41,098 bases of DNA, taken from the NCBI GenBank assembly GCA_023421505.1, contig JAEZTJ010000004.1, positions 1 to 41,098 on the forward strand, read 5' to 3'. Each line of letters begins with the position of its first letter. The first letter of the stretch is position 1. The stretch is from Bacillota bacterium. GTDB lineage: Bacteria > Bacillota > Clostridia > Lachnospirales > Lachnospiraceae. A program made the position numbers and the translations under genes. This document shows, piece after piece, positions 34,048 through 41,098 of the stretch. The notes beneath the pieces were generated by a model. The model ran no database searches. It was not told where the DNA came from and saw nothing but the letters and a program-made list of their open reading frames with translations.

Positions 34048-34554
34048 TTATATATGTATGATAAATTCACAGCTGGTTCCGCCGCGTACGATTGAACTTA
34101 GCAGTTCAACCTCAACATCCTTCTTAAGAAGTCCGCCAAAGAAGGCCTTAAACCATCCTCTGGAACAATTACAATAGACTGCTGGAACTTCCTTTTCCAT
34201 TTCTACAAGAGGACAATAGCAGTTTTCATAGGTTGCATAGATGTTTTCACCCTCTCTATACATCTTACCTCCACCAATTCCTTCTTTGTTGAGTTCCTCA
34301 AGGACTTTATCCATGTCGTTAAGCTTTTCTAATTGCTGCCTGGCATTCTTAATCAAATCCGGATCAATGCAGCAGCCTCCGCAATACTCCAGTGACCCAA
34401 TTAGATTCTGCTTACCAACCAGATTACTTGCTTTTTCAATAGTAGCATACAGGCTTTCCTCTGTATCTGATTTAATGTAGCTCATTTTGTCAGCTTCTAG
34501 CTTATCATTTACGATACGATCTAAATTGTCATACCAAAACTTTTTGAAATCCAT
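34048..34554 (-). CDS. Cysteine-rich DUF6144-like protein
   Basis: A 168-residue soluble protein. The N-terminal half is helical. A YCGGCC cluster lies near 58-63. The C-terminal half has CYCPLVEMEKEVPAVYCNCSRGWFKAFFGG followed by the ending SSIVRGGTSCEFIIHI. This end resembles V4R / DUF6144-type domains, which may bind metal or small hydrophobic ligands through cysteines. The ATG at 34554 is chosen because GGAGG precedes it; the upstream extension lacks one. The function is not known. Its upstream region carries an ATAATATGAC/GTCATATTAT dyad sharing the half-site of the nearby TetR operator. Confidence 0.72.
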   Translation of the reverse strand: MDFKKFWYDNLDRIVNDKLEADKMSYIKSDTEESLYATIEKASNLVGKQNLIGSLEYCGGCCIDPDLIKNARQQLEKLNDMDKVLEELNKEGIGGGKMYREGENIYATYENCYCPLVEMEKEVPAVYCNCSRGWFKAFFGGLLKKDVEVELLSSIVRGGTSCEFIIHI

Positions 34555-34690
34555 GTCATTTCCTCCATTTTCAAATACTTTCGCATACATGAAAACGATG
34601 TTATAAATCCCACTCGTTTGCCGTTTATGCATTTATCATGAACGCGGTTATTAACGTGAATTAAATATCCTAACCAGTATTATAATCCGG

Positions 34691-34718
34691 ATAATATGAC
34701 TACATCATGTCATATTAT
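34691..34718. promoter_or_regulatory. Inverted repeat upstream of the DUF6144-like gene
   Basis: ATAATATGAC (34691-34700) and GTCATATTAT (34709-34718) are perfect 10-base arms with an 8-base spacer. The core ATATGAC/GTCATAT is shared with the TetR dyad at 33698-33728, with different spacing. Confidence 0.5.
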
Positions 34719-34821
34719 TATCAAACTAAAATACTATAGTATGTATATTTGCTATTTTGTTTTTTGACAGATTATGATATAAATGAATAAAATTATAAAT
34801 TTGTATAAGCAATCCGTTACT

Positions 34822-35550
34822 TTATTCAGATATCGGCTTAAGCAGACCGCCCATCTGGGAATCATATGAAATCAAACGTTCTCTGCCCTCTACCTGTACC
34901 AGCTTTTCCAGTTCCTTTAACACATCTTTAGCAACCCACACTTGCGCTTTATTTCCTGCTTCTTTTAGCTCATATGCCAATATAGCTGCTTTTTCCTGAC
35001 AAATAAAATCCTTTTTTCCGATTTCCCGAAGAGCCCAGGATATTGCCTTTTTTACATGCTCTCGTTCATCAGCCGAATTATTTTTTATCATTTCTAAGTA
35101 ATTATCTACTTTCTCCTCGCTTAATGCTTTATCATGAATGGCAGACGATGCGATCAAAGTATAAGCCGCTCTTTTATAATATGTTTCTACATGATTACAC
35201 CATTTTTCAATAAAAACATCATAGCCTTTTATTTTTAGAATTAGGTTTTTACAAAGGTGATCACACAAATCCCAAGATAATACCTCCGGCATAAGCTGTT
35301 CTATTTTATCAATACTTATATTTTTTCTATCAAATACCAGTACAGCCAGCAGTTTTGCTTCATGATAGCCTGCATTCCACAATTCATCCGCCAAAATATT
35401 TGATTTTCCAAGCTTACTTGCCAACGCTCGCACATCTGCAGTAGATACACCAATACTACTTTTTTCTGGTATTCCCATCTTTATTACATTAGCTTTATAG
35501 TTTTCAGAACTAAGTCCAAATAATTCATTCAAAACTTCATTACAATTCAT
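34822..35550 (-). CDS. DNA alkylation repair protein (AlkD-like glycosylase)
   Basis: A 242-residue all-helical HEAT-repeat DNA glycosylase of the AlkD family, which removes positively charged alkylpurines such as 3-methyladenine and 7-methylguanine. The expected active-site pattern is present: Trp93 and Asp97 in SWDLCDHLCKN and Trp172 in KKAISWALREIGKK, matching the Trp/Asp/Trp arrangement of Bacillus AlkD. GGGG-rich bases precede the ATG at 35550. It appears to be transcribed alone, ahead of the DUF6144-like gene. Confidence 0.9.
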   Translation of the reverse strand: MNCNEVLNELFGLSSENYKANVIKMGIPEKSSIGVSTADVRALASKLGKSNILADELWNAGYHEAKLLAVLVFDRKNISIDKIEQLMPEVLSWDLCDHLCKNLILKIKGYDVFIEKWCNHVETYYKRAAYTLIASSAIHDKALSEEKVDNYLEMIKNNSADEREHVKKAISWALREIGKKDFICQEKAAILAYELKEAGNKAQVWVAKDVLKELEKLVQVEGRERLISYDSQMGGLLKPISE

Positions 35551-35622
35551 AATAACCCCCTTCGAATCATCCTCTTGTCTTTAACGGGACTATTCACGAT
35601 AACATGTGTTCCCCTTTGATTT

Positions 35623-35680
35623 AGTTTGTGCCTGTGTAACCAAAGTGTGCAAGCACACTTTGGTTACACAGGCACAAACT
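35623..35680. repeat. 28-bp perfect palindrome
   Basis: Arms 35623-35650 and 35653-35680 are perfectly complementary over 28 bases with only AA between them. The arms start AGTTTGTGCCTGTG. No T-run follows on either strand. It lies between the SRPBCC gene end and the AlkD gene start. It is too perfect for an ordinary terminator. It could be a cruciform-forming element, a miniature mobile palindrome, or an artefact-prone site. Confidence 0.85.
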
Positions 35681-35687
35681 TTGAGGT

Positions 35688-35713
35688 GTGAATTATTCTT
35701 TTCAATAATTCAC
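35688..35713 (-). terminator. Hairpin after the SRPBCC gene
   Basis: GTGAATTATT (35688-35697) and AATAATTCAC (35704-35713) are perfect arms directly after the SRPBCC stop. No T-run follows, so it may act together with the larger palindrome just beyond. Confidence 0.5.
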
Positions 35714-35714
35714 A

Positions 35715-36113
35715 TTATTCTCCCAATGCCTTTTTCAAATCTTCAATATATTGCTTCTGCTGCTTTTTCAAGTACATACCGGCAAATAATTTCATAACCG
35801 GATTATTAACAGATACCTCCTCGGTGAAGTCAATTTCTGTCCCGACTGCAGATTTTTTAAATATGCCTGTCCAGTGACCTCGCATATTCTTATTTTTCAT
35901 ATCGAATTCATATCGTTGAGCTTTATCTTTTCTAGCAATAGTAAAGGTTGTTTCAAATCCGCCCTTAGAATATTCAATAAATACATTGCCATTATTCCGT
36001 ACTTCTATTTTGGACAAATCAGAACGCCATCCATATTCCTTGTTATTAGTAACCACTTCCCATACTTTAAAGATATCAGACTTAAAAGTTGCTTTTATAT
36101 TCGCTTTCACCAT
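35715..36113 (-). CDS. SRPBCC (START-like) family protein
   Basis: A 132-residue single-domain SRPBCC/polyketide-cyclase-like protein. It begins with the typical strand MVKANIKATFKSDIFKVWEVVTNNKEYGWRSDL and ends with a long amphipathic helix (MKLFAGMYLKKQQKQYIEDLKKALGE). It carries FDMKNKNMRGHWTGIFK and an acidic TEIDFTEEV strand in between. The fold encloses a hydrophobic ligand pocket; no ligand can be proposed. GGAG lies ahead of the ATG. It stands alone. Confidence 0.82.
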   Translation of the reverse strand: MVKANIKATFKSDIFKVWEVVTNNKEYGWRSDLSKIEVRNNGNVFIEYSKGGFETTFTIARKDKAQRYEFDMKNKNMRGHWTGIFKKSAVGTEIDFTEEVSVNNPVMKLFAGMYLKKQQKQYIEDLKKALGE

Positions 36114-36571
36114 AAGAATTCTCCTATCATAGAATATACCTAATCTATTAAATAACTGCGGAACTATTTATAATTGCATACACAGCACATACAAACAATT
36201 TCTGAGTTTTGCAATTGCCTAAATATACCTTACACAAAAAAGAATATAGCTTGATTTATTACGAAAATATGACCTTCTTATTTACACGATTAATGTAGCA
36301 CTCAATTTTATTATTTTTTTGACACATTTTTATAATTAAACTTAACATTAGCATATTAAATATATAATTTCAATCCATAATTAGCCAACTACTGCTGCTT
36401 TCTTACTGTATTGTTATCTTTCATATACAAAATCAGAGGATGTACTCAAACTCTATACTTTGAGTACATCCTCCATCTTATCTTACGATGAGAATTATAA
36501 ATATAATTTGAATATTTCCGGCTTATATTGACCTAAATCAAGTGCTATAACAATTCTTCAGCAAGAATAGA
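36114..36571. other. AT-rich intergenic region
   Basis: 458 bases without a supported gene or recognisable RNA. Only the fabV terminator hairpin (36436-36473) stands out. Confidence 0.6.
36436..36473 (-). terminator. Terminator of fabV
   Basis: GAGGATGTACTCAAA and TTTGAGTACATCCTC form a perfect 15-bp stem with an 8-base loop, about 100 bases past the fabV stop, followed by TGATTTTG on the minus strand. Confidence 0.7.
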
Positions 36572-37732
36572 TTAAATTTCAACATCCTTTGCATAATCTA
36601 TGTTACTATAACGGAAGCCGAACATATGATAGAAATCCTCCCAATAACCGCACAAATCAGCTAACTCGCTCACATTCTCATTATTAATCCTATTCCATCT
36701 TTCCATTACCTCAGCCTGTATGTCCTTCTGCATTTCATAATCATCCAGACGAATTCTGTTTTCGTCATCTACTTCAACATAGGATGGCTTTAATTTCTCG
36801 TGGAATAATCGTCCCATCTGTTCTATACAACCTTCATGATTTCCCTTTTCTTTCATTACCTTATAAAGGATGGCAAAATAAAGCGGTACAATTGGGATTG
36901 CGGAGCTTGCTTGTGTGACTAGCGCTTTATTGATACTGATATAGGCCCTGACATTCTTTGCTGCATACTCTTTTGTAATCTCTTCAGACGTATTCAGAAG
37001 ATGCTTTTTCGCAAGACCGATGGTTCCATTATAATAAACCGGGTATGTAAGCTCCGGACCAATATAGGAATATGCTATCGTTATTGCATGATCTGATAAT
37101 ACATCACTATCAGCCAGAGCAGTAATCCAGTCTTTCCAGTCTTCTCCACCCATAACCTTTATCGTTGACAGGACTTCTTCCTCCGTAGCTGCAGTAATGG
37201 TAGCCTCTGTTACAGTATTATTATTTAGATTTAATGATTTATTCGTAAATTCTTTTCCTACTGACCTCAAGGTTGAATTATAGATTGTTCCATCCGGCAT
37301 AGTTCTTCTGGGAGCAGCTAAGCTGTATATCACCATATCGACTTTACCCAAATCTTTTTTTATTAAATCAATTGTTTGTGCTTTAATATCATTCGTAAAA
37401 GCATCCCCATTGATGGATTTGGCATAATAACCATCCTCTGCTGCCATTTCTTCAAAAGCCTTGGTATTATACCATCCGGGAGTAGCTGTTCTACGTTCGG
37501 AGGCAGGTTTTTCATACATGATACCAATTGTTGCAGCACCGCAAGCATAGGTTGCTGCTATTCTTGAGGCTAAGCCATAACCGGTAGATGCACCGATAAC
37601 CAATATTTTTTTAGGTCCCTGTGTTATACCTAATTTTTTAATATAAGAAATCTGTCTTTTTACATTCTCCTTGCAGCCCTCAGGATGAGCTGTCATACAA
37701 ATAAACCCTTTTACTTTAGGTTCAATAATCAT
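36572..37732 (-). CDS. fabV: Enoyl-ACP / trans-2-enoyl-CoA reductase FabV
   Basis: A 386-residue NADH-dependent reductase of the FabV/Ter family. It reduces the trans-2 double bond in the last step of fatty-acid elongation, or crotonyl-CoA in butyrate-type pathways. The dinucleotide site is VIGASTGYGLASR (45-57). The active-site Y-x8-K is Tyr233/Lys242 in YPVYYNGTIGLAKK. The family-typical PGWYNT and SLAAPRR motifs are present. Length is slightly under the usual ~395-400. GAGAGG precedes the ATG. A FabT-like palindrome lies 32 bases upstream, which suggests lipid-responsive control. Confidence 0.93.
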   Translation of the reverse strand: MIIEPKVKGFICMTAHPEGCKENVKRQISYIKKLGITQGPKKILVIGASTGYGLASRIAATYACGAATIGIMYEKPASERRTATPGWYNTKAFEEMAAEDGYYAKSINGDAFTNDIKAQTIDLIKKDLGKVDMVIYSLAAPRRTMPDGTIYNSTLRSVGKEFTNKSLNLNNNTVTEATITAATEEEVLSTIKVMGGEDWKDWITALADSDVLSDHAITIAYSYIGPELTYPVYYNGTIGLAKKHLLNTSEEITKEYAAKNVRAYISINKALVTQASSAIPIVPLYFAILYKVMKEKGNHEGCIEQMGRLFHEKLKPSYVEVDDENRIRLDDYEMQKDIQAEVMERWNRINNENVSELADLCGYWEDFYHMFGFRYSNIDYAKDVEI

Positions 37733-37763
37733 GTGTTACCTCTCTTCTTATGTTATCCATAAT

Positions 37764-37780
37764 ATTTTGATTATCAAAAT
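37764..37780. promoter_or_regulatory. FabT-like operator upstream of fabV
   Basis: ATTTTGATTATCAAAAT is a near-perfect 17-base palindrome of the TTTGA-nnn-TCAAA form bound by MarR-type FabT repressors of fatty-acid synthesis. Placed at a promoter-proximal position ahead of fabV. The repressor gene is not in this window. Confidence 0.7.
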
Positions 37781-37831
37781 ATATTTTAACACGGAGATAA
37801 CCGTATGTCAAAACTTTTCAAAGGATGTCAA

Positions 37832-40270
37832 CTATTCCTGATAACGTATTCTTTCAACCAGTGAATCCTTCTTAACATTTCTACTTAGGATATAGGAGAG
37901 CAGAATCTGAAGAATAGCAATTGATGCGACCATAATTACAAGCTCCCTAATCGGAAAATGATATATATTAATACCGGTCATTCCTGTCTTCTTTACATAA
38001 GAAAAAAGTAGATAACCTACAGGGGTTCCAACCGCTAATGCTATAAGTACCGTTCCGACAGTAAAGATGAGTCCTTCCAGCTGAAGCATACGGTTTAACT
38101 GTTTATTCGTCATACCGATTGCCTGTAAAACACCAAATTCCTGTTTTCTGGTGATAATACTTGTAATTATGGTATTAGCCATATTCATAAAGCCAATTAA
38201 ACCAATGATAGCAAGAAAGATATATACTCCCATCTTTAGCATATCCATACCGAGCTGTGTTGCTCGTAATTCATCCTGATAAGTAGTTATATCAGTATAG
38301 TCGATTCCTGCTATTAACTTATCCAGTTCGACTCTTACCTTATTCACATTCTTTTTCTCGCAGTCTATCCAAATATAGCCGGTTATATTATTTTTGAAAC
38401 CAAGCTTTTTATAAGTATCTTCTGTGATTGCCCAATCTGTATCAAAAAAACCAAATGAGCCTGGTATTTTTCCTTCAAAAGCAATCTTCTCATTAGAGTC
38501 TAACAGATCCAGTTCAATTTTCTGGTTTAACGTATAGCCAGCATCCTGCATAAAATGAGACCATCCAAAGAATATTGAGTTTTGTTTAACCGCCTTATCA
38601 TAATCAAGTGTTCCGATATAGCTTTTCCTATGCTTTAAAATTTCGAAATCTTCTTTATTTAATACAGAAATTGAAGCTATTGTAGCTTCACCACTTGGCG
38701 ACTTTTTCTGCGCAGCTACAATATTCCTTGTCTTGACCTTAGTTACACCCTCTATCGCTTTTATTTTTTCCAAAACCTCCTGATTAAGTGGATTTATTTT
38801 CAAAATATTCTCCAGATTATTTTCCGGGTATGCCTTATCATTCAGTGAATAATCAAGACTAATGCAAAACTGGCCATATTCCAAGGTTCTTCTGGTTTCA
38901 AACTCTTCATCCATATTACCGACAACATTGGTAAGAATAACAAATAATACGCAGGAAAGTCCCATTGTACAGATCGTAGCTATCGTTCTTTTGCGATTTC
39001 CAGAAAGATTTGCAAAGGTCATACCCTTAACATCTATTGTCGTTTTTCCTCTACGTATTCCTTTGTTTTTTCTCCTGCTTTCCTGATAGCGTATCGCTTC
39101 AATCGTTGATACAGCTGCAACTATTTTCATTGGCTTTTTCAGAGCAATCCAAACCGTCATTACAGAAAGGAATGCGACTGTAAGTAAGATCGGAAATGAA
39201 AATAATGACACCTGTATCATTTCACTTCCCTGTCTTAAGGTGTCTGCTTGCTTTAAAAACCATTCAAAGGAAGCAATTGAGAGCAAATAGCCGATCACCA
39301 GTCCAAGTGGAATCCCTATGACCGCTAACAGCATTCCTTCCCGGTAGACCACACTTTTAAGCTGTTTTCTTGTAGCCCCGATCGCTTTCAATTTACCATA
39401 CTCTTGTATTTTTTGTGTAATACCAACCTGAAAGATATTATAGATTACGATTACTGAAAATGCGATAACTAAGATTGCTATAACAGCACAAACAAGGATA
39501 GTCTGAGTGCCAGGATCAAGTGCCCACATTAAATATAAAATGTTTGCATAAGTTTTGTCCTCATCAATACCACATTTTACAGCAAGGTCTTTAAGGGTAG
39601 CTTCAGCAGTATTAACGTTTATTTGAACCGAATCATTTAAGCGAAAATACACATCATAATCTCTGTCAGCTGCGTTTACTTTTTGATCAAAAAAACCATC
39701 CGAGACATAAGCAGAAAGCCTGTTCTTTAAATTGTTTATTTCATTGTCCCTTAATAAACCACTGATTACAAATTCACCGGCTTTATATTTACTGTCAAAA
39801 TCCACACGATAATCAATAGCAATGGTATCACCGACCTTTGGGCTTGCATAACCCAGTTTTTCAAAAAATGCTTTTGCCCCGGCTATTTCATTATCTGCCC
39901 GCGGAAACGTACCAACTTCAAGCTGATCTTTCATATTACCAAGTCTCTTCGCAGTATCATCGACCCAGAATAGGTTTAAATCGGCATCGCTACTATCTAC
40001 TTCACCCGAAAAGCTCAATAATCCAATATCCGAAAACTCACTGCGCAGCTTCATTTTACTCAGTTGTTCTTCGGTAACCCCTCTATACGCTCCATAATAG
40101 CTTCCATACAGCTTATCTGCGTTAACCCGGCTGGATTTCATTAATCCATATCCCCAGGTGGCAATTACGGTTAAAAGTAACGTGCTTAGTAAGATTGATA
40201 GGATAATCAGAATACTTCTGGTTCCGTTCTTCCTGTTATTACTGACAGCAAGACCTGTTAATAAGCTCAT
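37832..40270 (-). CDS. FtsX-like ABC transporter permease
   Basis: An 812-residue permease with an N-terminal helix (about 18-40), a large extracellular domain, a first FtsX-type three-helix unit (about 258-390), a second anchor helix (about 430-455), a second extracellular domain and a final three-helix FtsX unit (about 690-805). Both FtsX units show the ...KLKAIGATRKQLK / GVLQAIGMTNKQL coupling-helix motif that contacts the ATPase. This belongs to the MacB/LolCE/Bce-like mechanotransmission class rather than a channel. Its ATG overlaps the ATPase stop (ATGA), so the two are translationally coupled. Substrate unknown; peptide efflux or defence and cell-envelope roles are typical. Confidence 0.9.
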   Translation of the reverse strand: MSLLTGLAVSNNRKNGTRSILIILSILLSTLLLTVIATWGYGLMKSSRVNADKLYGSYYGAYRGVTEEQLSKMKLRSEFSDIGLLSFSGEVDSSDADLNLFWVDDTAKRLGNMKDQLEVGTFPRADNEIAGAKAFFEKLGYASPKVGDTIAIDYRVDFDSKYKAGEFVISGLLRDNEINNLKNRLSAYVSDGFFDQKVNAADRDYDVYFRLNDSVQINVNTAEATLKDLAVKCGIDEDKTYANILYLMWALDPGTQTILVCAVIAILVIAFSVIVIYNIFQVGITQKIQEYGKLKAIGATRKQLKSVVYREGMLLAVIGIPLGLVIGYLLSIASFEWFLKQADTLRQGSEMIQVSLFSFPILLTVAFLSVMTVWIALKKPMKIVAAVSTIEAIRYQESRRKNKGIRRGKTTIDVKGMTFANLSGNRKRTIATICTMGLSCVLFVILTNVVGNMDEEFETRRTLEYGQFCISLDYSLNDKAYPENNLENILKINPLNQEVLEKIKAIEGVTKVKTRNIVAAQKKSPSGEATIASISVLNKEDFEILKHRKSYIGTLDYDKAVKQNSIFFGWSHFMQDAGYTLNQKIELDLLDSNEKIAFEGKIPGSFGFFDTDWAITEDTYKKLGFKNNITGYIWIDCEKKNVNKVRVELDKLIAGIDYTDITTYQDELRATQLGMDMLKMGVYIFLAIIGLIGFMNMANTIITSIITRKQEFGVLQAIGMTNKQLNRMLQLEGLIFTVGTVLIALAVGTPVGYLLFSYVKKTGMTGINIYHFPIRELVIMVASIAILQILLSYILSRNVKKDSLVERIRYQE

Positions 40271-40941
40271 CCTTCTTTCACCACCCTTCCGTCTTCAATA
40301 ACAAGAACTCGATCAGCAATTTGGGCTATATCCTCATCATGAGTAATCATTACAAGGGTCTGACCGTATTTCTGTGCGGTCATCTTAAGTAGTCCGATCA
40401 CCTCATCACCGGTTTTCGAATCAAGATTACCGGTTGGTTCATCCGCAAGAATAATATCCGGTTTGGATGCGATTGCCCGTGCTATCGCTACTCTCTGCTG
40501 CTGCCCACCGGAAAGGGTATTCGGAAGATTATATAGCTTATTGCCAATATCAAGCGTTGATATGATATCCTTTACATAAGCCTTATCCACTGTACCGCCG
40601 TCAAGCCCGATAGGCAGCACTATATTCTCCCATACATTAATAGAGGATACCAAATTGAAGGCTTGAAAAATAAATCCGATTTTTCTTCTTCGAAATACCG
40701 CCAGTTCATCCTCCTTTAACTTGAATATATCCTTTTCCTTAACAAATACCGTACCTTTTGTCGGCATATCTAATCCACCTAACATATGTAACAAGGTACT
40801 TTTACCGGAACCTGACTTTCCGATAATTGCGACAAATTCTCCCTGTTTGATGGAGAGATTAGCGTCCTGAACCGCTCTAACCTCATTTTCCCCCTTTCCA
40901 TAAAACTTACATAAATTCTCCGTCCTAAGTATTGTATTCAT
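40267..40941 (-). CDS. ABC transporter ATPase (MacB/LolD type)
   Basis: A 224-residue ATPase. Walker A GKSGSGKST, Q-loop FIFQAFNLV, signature LSGGQQQR, Walker B IILADEPTGNLD and H-loop MITHDE are all present. The TGNLDSKTGDEV segment is typical of MacB/LolD/Bce-type ATPases. GGAG lies about 8 bases before the ATG. It is the first gene of a two-gene operon with the FtsX permease. No two-component system of the BceRS type is visible within the window, but one could lie beyond the right edge. Confidence 0.93.
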   Translation of the reverse strand: MNTILRTENLCKFYGKGENEVRAVQDANLSIKQGEFVAIIGKSGSGKSTLLHMLGGLDMPTKGTVFVKEKDIFKLKEDELAVFRRRKIGFIFQAFNLVSSINVWENIVLPIGLDGGTVDKAYVKDIISTLDIGNKLYNLPNTLSGGQQQRVAIARAIASKPDIILADEPTGNLDSKTGDEVIGLLKMTAQKYGQTLVMITHDEDIAQIADRVLVIEDGRVVKEG

Positions 40942-41098
40942 AGTTAATCTCCTTTCATAGCTTTGAACTATTAGGATTAGAGTGTCAAAAGCCCAGTTGC
41001 AAAATGTGTTTCGTCAATTTGCACAATTTATGTTTGTGAAATTGTGATACAAAACATAGTTTGTTCGCAACACGCTCCCGCTTGGATGAAGTACGTAA

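Noticed and set aside
23561..35596. GACTATTCA occurring at 23561, 27508, 33702 and 35588, each upstream of a minus-strand gene
   Set aside because: Distances to the start codons vary from about 27 to 130 bases and the flanks are not conserved, so in AT-rich DNA this may be chance; not supported as a regulatory site.
2..41098. CRISPR arrays, tRNA or rRNA genes, prophage or intact insertion sequences
   Set aside because: No regularly spaced repeats, tRNA-like cloverleaves, rRNA sequence, transposase or phage genes were seen.

Overview
The window is AT-rich DNA from a low-GC Firmicute. The gene set fits a fibre-degrading member of the Lachnospiraceae (clostridial cluster XIVa, for example the Lachnoclostridium/Anaerocolumna group): a giant secreted xylan/lignin esterase, ZTP riboswitches, FabV, MocR and ABC-F genes, two chemoreceptors, and strong AGGAGG-type ribosome binding sites. 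The organism is inferred from gene content, not from a marker gene. Most genes lie on the minus strand. I saw no rRNA, tRNA, CRISPR array, phage or intact insertion sequence.

Left part (1-12.5 kb). This holds a serine/threonine symporter (sstT), a 5'-truncated acetyltransferase remnant, a lipoprotein serine hydrolase, and an IclR regulator divergent from a KDPG aldolase fused to a VOC-like domain. Next is a 2062-residue secreted protein in which a CBM9 / helical FIVAR-like / CE15 glucuronoyl-esterase unit of 725 residues is tandemly duplicated. CE15 enzymes release glucuronoxylan from lignin, and KDPG aldolase finishes uronate breakdown, so the IclR-aldolase pair and the esterase may serve one substrate stream (inference).

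Middle part (12.5-26.5 kb). A 62-residue membrane protein and two ABC half-exporters form a coupled operon, divergent from an AraC regulator. Then come a chemoreceptor, a MocR regulator divergent from a DJ-1/PfpI protein, a GNAT acetyltransferase and a GyrI-like protein. A Vat-type acetyltransferase, a CD3324-like small protein and an ABC-F ATPase resemble a chromosomal streptogramin/ribosome-protection cluster.

Folate/purine part (26.7-29 kb). A stand-alone AICAR transformylase and the folate ECF S-component folT are each preceded by their own ZTP (pfl) riboswitch. This links accumulation of Z nucleotides, a sign of 10-formyl-THF shortage, to both AICAR formylation and folate uptake. A third, diverged ZTP-like sequence lies near 32.34 kb upstream of the second chemoreceptor.

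Right part (29-41 kb). This holds a membrane protein with presenilin-type motifs (intramembrane Asp, GxGD, PAL-like), a chemoreceptor, a TetR plus membrane-protein operon, a cysteine-rich DUF6144-like protein, an AlkD-like DNA glycosylase, an SRPBCC protein, fabV behind a FabT-like operator, and a MacB/FtsX-type ABC transporter. Several long, near-perfect hairpins punctuate the intergenic DNA.
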